64,000 bases of DNA, from the NCBI GenBank assembly GCA_905221605.1, contig CAJNDS010002466.1, positions 124,001-188,000 on the forward strand, given 5' to 3'. This DNA comes from Symbiodinium natans (lineage: Eukaryota > Sar > Dinophyceae > Suessiales > Symbiodiniaceae). Shown here piece after piece: positions 19,110-28,846 of this stretch (its first letter is position 1; each line of letters opens with the position of its first letter). The notes under the pieces are model-generated. The model saw only the letters and a program-made list of their open reading frames with translations, was not told the DNA's origin and did no database searches. The translations under genes and the position numbers were made by a program.

Positions 19110-19280
19110 ATAGGGTTTAGGGTTTAGGGTTTAGGGTTTAGGGTTTAGGGTTTAGGGTTTAGGGTTTAGGGTTTAGGGTTTAGGGTTTAGGGTTTAGGGC
19201 TTAGGGTTTAGGGTTTAGGGTTTAGGGTTTAGGGTTTAGGGTTTAGGGTTTAGGGTTGAGGGTTTAGGGTTTAGGGTTTT
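19110..19280 (+). repeat. Longest TTTAGGG array of the window
   Basis: About 24 repeats with single GGGCTTA and GGGTTGA variants; then degenerate TTTAGGG-like sequence continues to about 19610 with no gene seen. Confidence 0.9.
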
Positions 19281-19626
19281 TTCAGGGTTTAGGTTTAGGA
19301 TTTACAGCTTAGGGGGCAGAGCTTCCATCATGGGCGTTGAGGGATTATAGGGCTTTAGGGTTCTAGGGTTCTAGGATGTTAGGGTTTGAGGTTTCAGGGT
19401 TTTAGGTTTCAGGGTTTTGGGTTTTAGGGTTTTTTAGGGTTTGGGGGCTTAAGGTCTTTCAGGATTTTGGGCTTGGGATCCAGGACTTGCGATTTAGGGC
19501 TTAGGCTTAGGGCTTAAGGCTTTAGGTCTTTCTAGGGCCTTAGGGCTTAAGGCTTCACGGGGCTTAGGGTTTAGGGTTTAGGGCTTAGGGTTTACGGGGG
19601 CGTTGCAGGGTTGTAGGAGTTGGGAC

Positions 19627-19893
19627 TTATTGCTTTAGGGCTGTACGGGTTAGCAGTTCTGGCTTCTCTTTTGACGGCAGTCCTAGGGTCCTTCTAGAGC
19701 CTTTACTACCCTAAACCCTAAACCCTAAACCCTAAACCCTAAACCCTAAACCCTAAACCCTAAACCCTAAACCCTAAACCCTAAACCCTAAACCCTGAAG
19801 AGAACCTGACATCTCGAAGAGCCGAAGCCGTGCAAGGAAGGCACCCTGCTTCGCGGCCAGGTGAATCGGGTACAGCTTCTCCTGTTGCATGAT
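19627..19893 (-). CDS. Ankyrin-repeat-like gene fragment with telomere-array intron
   Basis: Exon 19893-19794 follows CCACGCCGGCAG and encodes QEKLYPIHLAAKQGAFLARL; the YPIHLAAKQG core is the ankyrin-repeat consensus (PLHxAA..G). It ends CAGG|GTTTAGGG. Intron 19793-19683 (111 nt) contains a perfect telomere array (TTTAGGG on the sense strand) and ends AAGGACCCTAG. Exon 19682-19627 continues in phase as LPSKEKPELLTRTALKQ and stops. Ankyrin repeats bind protein partners; location unknown. Only one repeat is visible. An open minus-strand island at ~20005-20095 may be an upstream exon. Ankyrin identity is moderately sure, the downstream exon less so. Confidence 0.5.
19683..19793 (-). repeat. Telomere array, proposed intron of ankyrin-like gene
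   Basis: Twelve CCCTAAA repeats (19709-19793) plus 26 nt of unique sequence. Confidence 0.85.
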
Positions 19894-20309
19894 CTGCCGG
19901 CGTGGGTTTTTTTTGGGTGGAAAAAAGCCAACTCAGGGTTCAATTCGCCACGGTTTAGGGTTTAGGGTTTAGGGTTTAGGGTTTAGGGTTTAGGGTTTAG
20001 GGTTCCCTCCATTCAGGCTCAAGGCTGCGTAGCTGTAGCGTCGTAGGCTTGTGGCGTTTTTTGGGGCCGAGGGCTTTCGGCGTCGCGACTGAAGGCGCTT
20101 TGGGGTTGGGTGTCGGGGTTTAGGGTTCAGGGTTTAGGCCTGGATAAGGCTGGGCGCTCCGGAGAGCTCCCGCCGCTAGCAGACCCAACGCCCCAAACCC
20201 TAGATGAAAACTTGATTTCTAAAACCTAAAGCCCCAAAAACCGTGAACCTCGAACCCTCACCCACTGAACCCTAGACCCGAAGCCCCGAAACCCTGACAC
20301 ACATTAACT

Positions 20310-20415
20310 AGGTTGCCCAGAAACCGAGGATGAAAAAGGGTGCCCCTTTTTTGCTTAAAGGGGTTTATAAGGAAACCCAAACCTATCAAAAAGGGAATAA
20401 GGGTACTCCTAATTC
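20310..20415. mobile_element. Foldback element, family F4
   Basis: Core AAAAAGGGTGCCCCTTTTTT and GGGTTTATAAGGAAACCC, right arm AATAAGGGTACTCCTAATTC. Confidence 0.5.
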
Positions 20416-20559
20416 AGTGGGTGGGTGGCTCGATGTTGGGGCTTCGGGGCATACAAGGCTAGGCAGCTTCAGCTGTGAGGGTCTAGGGTCTGGGGACCCT
20501 AAATGGATTTTGGGTTTAGGGCTTGCCCGAAACCCTAAACCCTAAACCCTATACTCTAA

Positions 20560-20920
20560 ACAAGGCTTTTGGGGGCTACAAGGGTTTGTGGGCTGGTTGT
20601 AAACCTGACAAGCCCAGAACCTACACTTCTGTGTAGGTTCCATGACCAGAACGTTCAAAACGTCCCTTTCCCGCATTGTTAGACTGAAGAGGATCACATT
20701 AAGGAAGAACTTTGCAGCGGGTCTCAATGTTTTTCGGGCATCCAAGTGAGAACAGGTCAGGAAAATCAGGTAGAAACTCAATCGAAGAAGATCTTCAGTA
20801 GCTTGTGAAGTGTGGCGCGCAGTACCACTTCATCTGGCCAGCAACGCCTCCAGCGCAGGCCGCATCTGCGAAGGAGGGCCAAGACTACGCCAGTGTCGAT
20901 GGGTCCCAGAACTGCACGTG
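20560..20920 (-). CDS. Uninterrupted coding-like region, possibly frameshifted (hypothetical protein)
   Basis: No telomere repeat for 360 bp. The minus strand is open in one frame over ~20920-20790 (VVLALLRRCGLRWRRCWPDE) and, after an overlap, in another frame over 20781-20560 (FFLNVILFSLTMRERDVLNV, CRFWACQ then GTTTAC). Each looks protein-like; together they suggest a frameshifted or alternately spliced gene. A perfect 22-bp palindrome (AACCTACAC/GTGTAGGTT arms) lies at 20618-20639. No family recognised. Confidence 0.33.
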
Positions 20921-20924
20921 AGAG

Positions 20925-21010
20925 TAATCTAGGGGCCTGAATAATTAGAATAGGGTTTTGGGGGTTATTATAGTATAGTTATCAAGGGACCCTAAGGGAA
21001 TACGTGGCTG
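20925..21010. mobile_element. Foldback element, family F7
   Basis: CTAGGGGCCTGAATAATTAG ... AGTTATCAAGGGACCCTAAG. Confidence 0.5.
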
Positions 21011-21142
21011 CACTTGGGGGGGGGGGGTAGTTATAAACAAGTTTTCGGTTGCCATATTCAGAAACCCAATAAACCCAAAAAGGCTAAGGATCTAGAGTTA
21101 CAGCAAAGCACCACAAAGGAATACTATTACCCTAAACCCTAA

Positions 21143-21290
21143 ACGTCACTCAACAGCAGCTCACGAAAGGAAGGCGACTCGAGTCGTTGATGATCGTGCG
21201 GAGTGGATTCTGGATGGTTCGGCCATCAGGACCAACAGGCTTCAGCTCATCAATGCTAGGATGGTGATGCGCCCCTTTAACCCCAAACCC
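21143..21290 (+). CDS. Candidate exon, hypothetical protein
   Basis: Open for 49 codons up to a CCCTAAA array: AHERKATRVVDDRAEWILDG then SAIRTNRLQLINARMVMRPF. ATG|GTGATG could be a donor. A second frame is open for 42 codons. Confidence 0.3.
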
Positions 21291-21518
21291 TAAACCCTAA
21301 ACCCTACACCCCAAACCCTAAACCCTAAACCCTAAACCCTAAACCCCAAACCCTAAACCCTACACCCCAACCCCTAAACCCTAAACGCCTTCCCTTGAGG
21401 GCAGCTGAGACGTTGCGTCGGCTGACGCCGACTGCCACTGGACCAGTGTGCAGCCCGATAAGATGAGCACATTTAGGGTTTAGGGTTTAGGGTTTAGGGT
21501 TTAGGGTTTAGGGTTTAG

Positions 21519-21642
21519 GATTATCTTCACGGTGGATTGCGATGGTGAGCAACGGCACAACCTAGTACACCAGCCACTGCCTCAAAGGCTTAGGCTTTCG
21601 ATGTATTGGTTGAGCCACTATTTCGGAGGTTTAGAACCCTAA
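21519..21642 (+). CDS. Candidate terminal exon after TTTAG|G acceptor
   Basis: A TTTAGGG array ends at 21518 and 41 codons stay open (IFTVDCDGEQRHNLVHQPLP, then LRLSMYWLSHYFGGLEP) to TAA, itself part of the next CCCTAAA array. No family recognised. Confidence 0.32.
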
Positions 21643-21667
21643 ACCCTAAACCCTAAACCCTAAACCC

Positions 21668-21805
21668 TAGGGTTTCGAGGCATAAGCATTTTTTTGTTTA
21701 CGGGTTTCGGGCTTCAAGGGTTTAAGGAATTCAGCCAAGGGTGGGCCCTTTCCGGAATTGTCGTCCGTTGTTGGGCTTCCTTGGCTTGTTCTGGGCCAGG
21801 GGACG
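21668..21805 (-). CDS. Candidate exon, hypothetical protein
   Basis: 46 open codons on the minus strand between a G tract and a short telomere array: SQGSPTTDDNSGKGPPLAEF then LKPLKPETRKQKNAYASKP. On the plus strand, another island at 21921-21985 follows a strong acceptor-like CTGGCGTTGCAG. Confidence 0.28.
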
Positions 21806-22121
21806 GGGGGGGGGGGCAAGCCCTAAACCCTAAACCCTAAACCCTACTAAACCCTAAACCCTACTAAACCCTAAACCCTACTGAACCCTAAACCCTAAAC
21901 CGCCCCTCCTGGCGTTGCAGGAGGCAGCCTGAACTGCGGCGTGGCTCCTCGGCGTTCCCGGTTGGCTGGATTCAGAGTTTAAGCTTTGGGGTTCGTGGTG
22001 GGATCTAGGACCGGGGGGGGGGGGGGGGGGGGGGTTTAGGGTTTAGGGATTTGAAAATTTGAGGGCTTTAGGGTGCAGAGGTTGGGGCTCAGATTTCCGG
22101 ATAGAGTTGAGCGTCATGTAG

Positions 22122-22559
22122 ATGTGGGTTCGCGACGGGGGTTTAGGGGGCAAACCGCCTAACCCTAAACCGCGCGATCCTCAACCCACAGCCAAGACTT
22201 GCGGGTCGTTGGGTCCGTAAGACCTACTTCGAGGTCCAGGGCACTTCTTAACCAATTACAACTGTACTTATAACCCACTTATAAGCCCCTTAAGTGCCCT
22301 AATGAGGTTATAGTTTGGTCTATACGTACAGTTATAATTGGTGAAAAAGTACCATGAACCTCCAAGTAAAACCCCCCAACTGATTAAACGCAATGCTGAA
22401 GATGGACGACACGGCATCTTTTCACAACAGCGATCCACCAGTGCTTTTTGTGAGTTTAGAATGATTTCCCCGCATAGAATATACACATCCACTAGAATAG
22501 AACTCCCTTTTTCAGGACCCGCCGAAGAAAGCTTTAGGGCAAAACTGTCGAGGGCTTAG
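22122..22559 (+). CDS. Candidate complete gene split by a family F2 element (hypothetical protein)
   Basis: ATG 22122 follows an in-frame TAG. Exon 1 22122-22216; intron 22217-22366 (150 nt) is an F2 foldback, GTCC|GTAAGACC to CCTCCAAG|TAAAACC, flanked by an 8-bp near-repeat GTAAGACC/GTAAAACC; exon 2 22367-22559 (TAG). The 95-residue frame has KTPQLIKRNAEDGRHGIFSQ and STRIELPFSGPAEESFRAKL. Start, GTAAGA donor, phase (2/1) and stop agree. The opposite strand can also be joined across the element, so the strand is not settled. No family recognised. Confidence 0.4.
22217..22366 (+). mobile_element. Introner candidate, family F2
   Basis: ACTTCGAGGTCCAGGGCACT facing AAAAAGTACCATGAACCTCC; core TTATAACCCACTTATAAGCC. 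Confidence 0.65.
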
Positions 22560-22612
22560 GTTTAGGTTTAGTGGTTCGGGCTTTAGGGTTTTGCGGGGCT
22601 TTGGAGGCTTAG

Positions 22613-22739
22613 GGCGCGTATACCCTCAGCCCCACTTTCTGTTGGCAAGAGAAGGCGCATTGACGTCACAGAAGCCGTGCTCAAAGAGGAATCTCGCAAC
22701 CGCCTCCTATGTCTCGGACGAGCTGAGGCGGCTAGCTCG
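22613..22739 (+). CDS. Candidate exon, hypothetical protein
   Basis: GGCTTAG on the left, CG|GTTTAGGG on the right, 41 open codons: VYPQPHFLLAREGALTSQKP then NLATASYVSDELRRLA. No family recognised. Confidence 0.33.
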
Positions 22740-22990
22740 GTTTAGGGTTTAGGGTTTAGGGTTTAGGGTTTAGGGATTAGGGATTAGGGTTTAGGGTTTA
22801 GGGTTTAAGGTTGGAGCTTTGGGGCCCCTTTGTGGGTTCAAAAGGGTTCGTAAGGCCACCTGAAAGGGAGTAAGGGCTCAACTCCCTACTTGTTTAGGTT
22901 TAGGGTTTAGGGTTTAGGGTTTAGGTTTTAGGTTTAGGGTTTAGGGTTTAGGGTTTAGGGTTTAGGGTTTAGGGTTTAGGGTTTAGGCGG
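22740..22990 (+). repeat. Two TTTAGGG arrays around an F4-like remnant
   Basis: 22740-22810 and 22893-22985, with GGGGATTA and TTTAGGTTTTAGG variants. Confidence 0.85.
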
Positions 22991-23106
22991 TGTAGGGCTT
23001 GGGGCTAACCGCACTGTTAGCACCCCCCTCCAATACCCAAGAACGTCTACCAAAATCAACACCACAATCGGAGATGCAATCCCGAATCGCAGCCACTTCC
23101 GAGCAT
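22976..23106 (-). CDS. Candidate membrane-protein exon behind an F7 element
   Basis: Minus strand after TATAGTAG (end of the F7 element): ARKWLRFGIASPIVVLILVD then VLGYWRGVLTVRLAPSP, ending TAA in the telomere array. The central run is long and hydrophobic enough for one membrane helix. Upstream on the same strand (~23350-23245) another open segment (PVQYFRLGLGFFMRVTDARS) could be the previous exon with the F7 element as intron. Family unknown. Confidence 0.33.
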
Positions 23107-23200
23107 CTACTATAGGGGGCCTTAATAACTAGAATCGGATTTTGCGGGGTCATTATAGTATACTTCTAAAGGGACCCTAGGGGAATATTATGAGGAACTA
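23107..23200 (-). mobile_element. Foldback element, family F7
   Basis: CTACTATAGGGGGCCTTAAT ... GTATACTTCTAAAGGGACCC; likely intron for the flanking minus-strand islands. Confidence 0.55.
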
Positions 23201-23378
23201 CTCCGACCCCTAAAACTGCACCACAATCAAAATACATGAAACTACTTCAAAGGACACCCCACTAGTTCTCACCTAGTCCATTCTGCGAGGAGATCTGGCA
23301 TCAGTGACCCTCATAAAGAAACCAAGCCCTAACCTGAAATACTGAACTGGCAAATGCCGCCTGGCAAAGCCTCACGAG

Positions 23379-24114
23379 TCAAAAAAACAAAAACTGTAGT
23401 TCTACGTGTGCCGCTCTTCCTGCTGGTTCAGACCAGACGGCCCTCATGGTGTCAGATGATATTGCTTCCGTAACTGAAGCACAGGTTCTTCCATTCCTTA
23501 CACAAGTCATATTCGTACCAACGTGCTCACTACCTTGTATGTTGGTTAAGACACTCATAACCTCCTCCTTTTTCAAGTTGAAGCTGGTGTGGTTTGTCAT
23601 GGTTCAACCGGTGTGGGATGTCACGAATCTTAACAATTTGTTTGCTGATTTGCAATTTTCTGACAAGCATATGAAACTCAAAGCACGGTGCGCGCGAATA
23701 CATTGTAGTTTCGGCATTGTAGCTACTGCCATGGTAAGAAAATGTTTCTTTGGTGAAGGTGTAACATTAACAAACACCTTTCTTGTGGTGTCGTATACCT
23801 GTTTGGTCTTATGATAAAACTTAGCAAGCATCTTTTCAGTTGTCCCCAGACTTTCTATTCGCTTCGAAACCGTTTTGCTCTGACATGTGTAATGCCATCG
23901 TCAGCTCATGACAACTAATGATGTGCAGATGCTTTGATCTAAGGGAGGTTACGTGGTCCCTTAGTGTGGTTCCTTGGGTTTTAGGGTATACAAGGGGTAC
24001 AGAAGGCTTCCCCAAGTAAGGGCCCACATTCAGGGACCATGTAACTATCATAAGAAAAATCAAGGGCTTTAAAGACAACACTCTGAGAACCACGTTTTGT
24101 CTGTACCTTGTCAT
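23379..24114 (-). CDS. AT-richer coding-like region with an in-frame F9 element (hypothetical protein, possibly broken)
   Basis: Three consecutive minus-strand frames (24114-23836, 23831-23604, 23600-23379), each 73-92 codons, lie end to end with stops between. Peptides include HELTMALHMSEQNGFEANRK, MPKLQCIRAHRALSFICLSE and NLKKEEVMSVLTNIQGSEHV. No telomere repeat interrupts 23240-24420, unlike the rest. Element 23950-24065 (GTTACATGGTCCCT at both ends) is in frame and could be an intron (ATA|GTTACATGG). It may be a decayed TE or host ORF. Not recognised. Confidence 0.33.
23950..24065. mobile_element. Foldback element, family F9
   Basis: GTTACGTGGTCCCTTAG and AGGGACCATGTAAC ends. Related ends near 40110, 45431-45535, 50580-50700 and 54360. 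Confidence 0.55.
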
Positions 24115-24424
24115 TACATTGAAGCACCACCTACATGATCATTCTTTGATTTGTTCCGTGCCGGCTCTTAAGCAGATCACCCATTCTGGCCGGAATCAAG
24201 AAATAGTTTTTTCTCTCAACAGAAGGGTATTTTGATGTATGTTACTTAGAGTCAGTCTAATCATCGCACGGCAGGGTTTAAACTGCTATCGGTCACTATA
24301 TCTTCCAAGCTGTCTTTTATACACTGACCCCTAGAAATTAAAACAACAAACAGGGCTCAACAAGTGAGTTGCGCAGGTTTCATCAAACCTTCCAGAACAG
24401 AAACAAGCCTGAGGCAGTTCAAAA

Positions 24425-24690
24425 CCCTGAGCCCTATAAACCCTACAAACCCTATAAACCCTGTAAGCCCTCGATACCCTATCAACCCTGAAAAACTTAG
24501 AAACCCTAAACCCTATAAGCCCTATCAACCTTATAAACCCTGAACCCTAAAGTGCAGGTTCCTAAACTCTATACCCTAAACCCTCTAAACCCTATAAGCC
24601 CTCTAAACCCTCTAAACCCTCTAAACCCTATAAACCCTATAAACCCTATCAACCCTAGAAACCCTAGAAACCCAAGAAACCCTAAAAAGT
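24425..24690 (-). repeat. CCCTATAAA and CCCTCTAAA variant arrays
   Basis: Homogeneous blocks of 9-mers (CCCTATAAA, CCCTCTAAA, CCCTAGAAA), distinct from the 7-mer. Frames that read FIGFRGFRGL come from this repeat and are not genes. Confidence 0.9.
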
Positions 24691-24949
24691 GTGGGTTCCA
24701 GGCCTGCTCCTTCCTCTTCTTGAGCATCTCCTTCCGTAGGCGGCTTTTGCTGCCGCTCCTCTTCGACAAGTACTTCTTGCTTGGAGCTTAGGGTTAGGGT
24801 CTTTAGGGTTTAGGGTTTAGGGTGTAGGGTCTAGGGGTTAGGGCTTCATCTAGTACAGATATGTATTAACAAAAACTTCAATGTAGAAGTAATGTAGTAA
24901 ACGTATACGAAAAAGCATATACATCATGTATATCTGCATATTGGGGCAG

Positions 24950-25035
24950 GACGGAGGGTTTAGGGCTTTAAGGATTAGGCGTTTGGTGTGTGTGTGTGTG
25001 TGTTTTTTTTTTTTTTGGGGGGGGGGGGGGGGGTG
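24950..25035. repeat. GT repeat joined to T13-G18 homopolymers
   Basis: (GT)9, then a T run directly followed by a G run. Confidence 0.9.
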
Positions 25036-25196
25036 GGTGGACAGAGTTCAGGGCGCAGGGTGGATGAGCTTGAGATGTCTCGTGGTGGGATTTATGGATT
25101 TTAGGGTTTAGGGTTTATGTGGCGTTAAGGTTGCTTCTGGTTTTGCTTCCTGCTACATTTCGTATGTGATCGCTGGAACTTGGGTATCCCCACAAG

Positions 25197-25640
25197 TCAG
25201 TCATATGCCCTTTCAACCAGCCCCCAAACCACATAACGTCGCATCAGTTGTTGTGTCTCTCCTGGGACAGAACTAACTTCCCAAACCCTAAGCCCTAAAC
25301 CGTGAAACTTACTGCTTGAACTCAACCGCATCCTGCACCCCATCCCTTGTGGACGTCAGGTTCCATGGTGTGGCCCTGTATAGAAGTTTCCGGGGTCTAG
25401 GGTTCATATTGGGGGGGCTTCCGAAATTCGGGGTACCTTATCGGGGCCCTGCCTCTTAGAGAACTCCACTATTTGGGGATCTACCTTAGGGTTCCTTAGT
25501 TTTCTAAATATTATTTAGGGTGCGGGCTTCATATACAGTAACCCCTGCACCCTGCAAAGCAAGAGGTTGACTCTTCCCGGGACAATGCGTGGCAGAGTTC
25601 GGCTTGATGGGGTTCCGAAACTCTGCAGAGCGAACAAGCA
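25197..25640 (-). CDS. Candidate multi-exon gene, short telomere-like intron and F5 element (hypothetical protein)
   Basis: Exon ~25637-25530 (VEVLALLVRSAEFRNPIKPN, ATHCPGKSQPLALQGAG), F5 element ~25400-25500, exon ~25393-25313 (YRATPWNLTSTRDGVQDAVE), a 40-nt intron 25312-25273 (GTAAGTTTCACGG ... GGGAAGTTAG, containing two TTTAGGG-like units), exon 25272-25197 (VPGETQQLMRRYVVWGLVER, TGA). The GTAAGT donor is consensus and the last junction is in frame. The junction across the F5 element could not be phased. No family recognised. Confidence 0.4.
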
Positions 25641-25709
25641 GTGCCAAGACTTCAACAGGTCAGGGTATCATGATCGAACGTCCGACAACAGATAGGCACA
25701 GCCTTCCCT

Positions 25710-25845
25710 AAACCCTAAACCCAAAACCCAAAACCCCAAACCCCAAACCCTAAACCCTAAACCCTAAACTCCAAACCCTAAACCCTAAACCCTAAACCCC
25801 AAACCCCAAACCCCAAACCCTAAACCCTAAACCCTAAACCCTACC
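25710..25845 (-). repeat. Telomere array with CCCCAAA and CCCAAAA variants
   Basis: Variants occur in short runs rather than singly. Confidence 0.9.
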
Positions 25846-25867
25846 CGTGCGCCTCGGGCTGCTGCAG

Positions 25868-25939
25868 CCGGAGCCAGCGACTGCCGAGCAGGCGCGAGAC
25901 CTGATAGCAAAAGTTCACGGCTTAGGCCGAAGGTCTTGA
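25868..25939 (+). CDS. Candidate terminal exon
   Basis: After CTCGGGCTGCTGCAG: PEPATAEQARDLIAKVHGLG, then RRS and TGA. Phase 0. Confidence 0.32.
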   Translation, partial: PEPATAEQARDLIAKVHGLGRRS

Positions 25940-26521
25940 GGCGGAGTGGCAGGAGTGAGTTTAGGGTTTAGGGATTAGGGATTAGGGTTTAGGGTTTAGG
26001 GTTTAGGATTTAGGGTTTAGTAGTGCAGAGCATTGAAGTTTCTACTTGAAGGCTCATGGGTAGACATGGGCATAAATATTCCTAGCATCGATTTAGAGTC
26101 GAGGTTTTAGGGTTCATATGCCAGGCTCCCCTGCGCCCTAAGCATCAGGAGGGCGCCGATTGTCTCAATGGGATGTATATATATATATATATATACACTA
26201 TTGTTCCTAGCCCCTGAGGGTTTAGGGCTTCGGGTTTATCATGGCAGGGTCGTACCCTGAACCCTAAACCCTAAATCCTACCATGCGCTTAAGCTGAGCC
26301 TTCGGGCGTGTTTGGGTTTAGGGCGCCGGGTTACTTAGGGTCAGGGCCAAAGCCCCTCGAACCTTCCCGAAACCCGAAACCCTTCTCCAAATCCTAAAAC
26401 CCACCAAACGTCTAAACTCTGAGCTCCTGAAACCTGAAGGGTTTAGTTGAGGGTTTAGGGTTTAGGGTGTAGGGTGTAGGGTGTAGTGTGTAGGGTTTAG
26501 GGCTTAGGGTTTAGAGTTTAG

Positions 26522-26677
26522 GGTCACAAGCATGAACAGCCCCACCTGCTAAAGGCGTCCAACTCCGTGGATTGCATGGGAGTCGAGCTTGCGGTTGTCG
26601 AGGCCTTGTTTGCTCCACTGCTTGCGCATGGTCTGAGGGTAGTTTCATGGGGCCTTAATATGGTCCCTAAACCCTAA
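26522..26677 (+). CDS. Candidate terminal exon after TTTAG|GG acceptor
   Basis: 51 open codons between two telomere arrays: HLLKASNSVDCMGVELAVVE then ALFAPLLAHGLRVVSWGLN. TAA lies within the right array; ATG|GTCCC or AGG|GTAGTT could be donors leading to the island at 26772-26831 (MVHGSQRFATTMQMKGFF) that follows a long CT tract. No family recognised. Confidence 0.35.
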   Translation, partial: GHKHEQPHLLKASNSVDCMGVELAVVEALFAPLLAHGLRVVSWGLNMVPKP

Positions 26678-26837
26678 ACTCTAAACCCTAAACCGGTTCT
26701 GATGTGTTTATGGGCCCTTCTCTGTCTCTCTCTGTCTCTCTCTCTTGCTCCTTTTCGGCTTTGGTCGGGTCAAGTTTATGGTTCACGGAAGTCAGCGCTT
26801 CGCTACCACAATGCAAATGAAAGGCTTCTTCTAGAGT

Positions 26838-26900
26838 TTTAGGGTTTAGGGTTTTAGGGTTTTAGGGTTTTAGGGTTTTAGGGTTTTAGGGTTTTGGGGT
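26838..26900 (+). repeat. TTTTAGGG (8-mer) variant array
   Basis: Seven GGGTTTTA units in a row. Confidence 0.9.
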
Positions 26901-27289
26901 TCATCTTCTGCACCAACACACATACGCCAACACTGGACAAGAAATTGACACCTGTGGATTTCTGTATTGGGGTGCAAGGGAGAGAGGTGTAAGGGGCACC
27001 CGTGGTAAGCCTTAAGAACTGGATATGGGTTCATGTGGCCGCTCCTCGGCGAACCTCAACCCTCCCTAAACCCTCAACCCTGAACCTCTGTACCCGAATC
27101 GGAGCCACCAAGAAAGGAGGGAGTTTAGGGACCCAAGAGAGATATCCATTTTTGCAATTTAGAGGTACCCCGTCAGATAAGGGGGTACACTATTTTGGGA
27201 AAAGCCCACCTGCTAATATTTTGCGGGTGGGGGGTGGGGGGGTACTGACGGTTGGCCCATTAGACCTTCTGAAAGAACGTTTTTTATTT

Positions 27290-27450
27290 TTATTTGTTTT
27301 TTTTTGGGGGGGGGGGGGGGTGTAGTTGTTCTTTTTGGCGGGCAAGGTGGTTGCCCTGCGTTGTTGGTGGTTTCAGGGTCCTCATGGGAGGTGGGGGAGG
27401 TGGGGAGGGGGGGGGGGAGGGCCGGGATGGGGAGAGGGGGAGGTGGGGAA
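27290..27450 (+). repeat. T/G homopolymers and G-rich purine tract
   Basis: T10-G14 run at 27297-27320 and GGGAGGTGGGGGAGG-type sequence to 27445. Open frames here are composition artefacts. Confidence 0.85.
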
Positions 27451-27486
27451 CAACAACATCATTCCTTTGGCCAAAACACTGTATTC

Positions 27487-27700
27487 GCAGCGTTTTTGCC
27501 CCTTTTGCGCAGGGATGTGGAACAAGACACGCTATCCCAAGCGTCCATGCTTTTCGCGACCATGCCCCAAACCCTGGCATTTACAGCGTTCTTGCCGCCT
27601 TGTGCAACATACTGCACAAGGATGTGGAACAAGATCATATGCCACAAGCGTCCATGCCATTGGCGACCATGCCCAGAAAACTTAACTGGTCTCAGCGATT
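27487..27700. repeat. Two diverged ~107-bp direct repeats
   Basis: GGATGTGGAACAAGA recurs at 27513 and 27620 and AAGCGTCCATGC at 27539 and 27647, each followed by GCGACCATGCCC. 107 bp is about 35 codons, so a diverged pentatricopeptide-type unit is conceivable, but I cannot support it. Confidence 0.6.
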
Positions 27701-27928
27701 GTGTTTCTCTACGGGTTGCTGGTTGCGGACTTGACTTAGAATCGGTGTACAGTGCGGGATAACACAGTCAATCTCAGAAACAGAAACACAATGTAACAAA
27801 GAATGATATCGGTGCGCCATGTCCCGGTGTGCCTGGCCACATATGTGATGTAAGGAGTGAAGCCCTTACTCCTGCCTAGCTCGGCTTTGTTGTGAATGAC
27901 CATTTTAACTTCGGGCTCAGTGCAGTCG

Positions 27929-27955
27929 ATGATGATGATGATGATGATGATGATA
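27929..27955 (+). repeat. (GAT)n microsatellite
   Basis: Nine GAT units. Confidence 0.95.
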
Positions 27956-28090
27956 AAATCTTCTCCTTAATACAATAGTCTCCTGGATGTCACAACTACC
28001 GTGTTTGTGCTCCAAATCACGCTCAAACCTAAACCTACCCTCAACCCTAAACCCTAAACCTTAAACCCCAAGCCCTAAACCCCTTGTTAG

Positions 28091-28138
28091 GGGAGGCGAG
28101 CTGCGCTGGAGCTAAGCGCCTCGTCAATGTCGCCTCAG
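28091..28138 (+). CDS. Candidate 48-nt internal exon
   Basis: CTTGTTAG on the left, CAG|GTTGACTT on the right; EASCAGAKRLVNVAS in an open frame, symmetric phase 1-1. Telomere repeats on both sides. Confidence 0.3.
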
Positions 28139-28251
28139 GTTGACTTGTTCAGGGTTTAGGGTTGAGGGTTAGGGTTTAGGGTTTAGAGTTTAGGGTTTAG
28201 GGTTGAGGGTTCAGGGTTTGAGGTTCAGGGTTCAGGGTTCAGGGTTTAGGG

Positions 28252-28352
28252 TTGGGATATTCCCCCTTATACTAGCGGTCCTTGTTGGGGATTAGAGTAG
28301 GGGGTACCCTAATCCCTATTAAGGACTGCTAGTATAAGGGGGAACATCCCAA
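28252..28352. mobile_element. Foldback element, family F1, copy 2
   Basis: TTGGGATATTCCCCCTTATA ... GTATAAGGGGGAACATCCCA. Inserted inside a telomere array (TTTAGGG immediately left, GTTTAGGG immediately right), as copy 1. Confidence 0.85.
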
Positions 28353-28490
28353 GTTTAGGGTTGTTTTTTGGGATGCTTCTCGGGTCTAGGAGTCTAGGGG
28401 TTCAGGTTTGAGAGTTTCAGGGCGTTAGGGCTTGAGGGTTTTAAGGTTCAGGGTGCAGGGCTTAGGTTTTTAAGGGTTTAGGGTTCAGGG

Positions 28491-28770
28491 GTGAGTGAAT
28501 CTGGGGGCGGCCTGTGTGTTGGACGAGCTCTGTATGTGCCCGAAGCCCGAGACCCCAAACCCTTCACTCCTCTACTGCGTAGATGTTCAGATGGTACGGT
28601 GGCCATCTCTTTTGGGGTTTTTAGGGTCTTACTGTGGGGTTTAGGGTTCTTTTCACATACGGATGTTTACATGTCTTATCTGGTCTTTCCCTACAGAATA
28701 TGGCCCGCCTTGGAATCGTGACCTCAAAGGGATCATAATTTCGAGAAGTGACCATACAATGTACGTATGA
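28491..28770 (+). CDS. Candidate two-exon gene (hypothetical protein)
   Basis: A 76-codon frame runs 28491-28721 (GGGLCVGRALYVPEARDPKP, FTPLLRRCSDG). Inside it, ATG|GTACGG (28594) and CTTTCCCTACAG (28696) make a good 103-nt intron rich in TTTAGGG-like sequence; splicing continues in frame as YGPPWNRDLKG and ends at 28770. The spliced 3' exon overlaps an F10 element end, so the intron may be optional. No family recognised. Confidence 0.36.
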
Positions 28771-28846
28771 CTCAGAGCGGGAAGGGCGGATGGGGGAGGG
28801 GGGGCGGGGGGCGCATCGTCTCCTAACGTCGCATTGCGGCTTGCAG

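Noticed and set aside
22268-22492. Minus-strand gene across the F2 element
   Set aside because: It can be joined in frame, but the plus-strand model has a start, a consensus GTAAGA donor and a stop, so it was preferred.
24331-24791. Frames reading FRGFRGLIGF and LNPLNPLNP
   Set aside because: Translations of CCCTATAAA-type repeat.
27487-27700. Pentatricopeptide repeat pair
   Set aside because: The 107-bp period is close to 35 codons, but no frame gives a convincing PPR helix pair.
27290-27762. Three overlapping 119-152 codon plus frames
   Set aside because: The first half is poly-T/poly-G and GGA/GGT-rich purine tract; only the 107-bp repeats remain unexplained.
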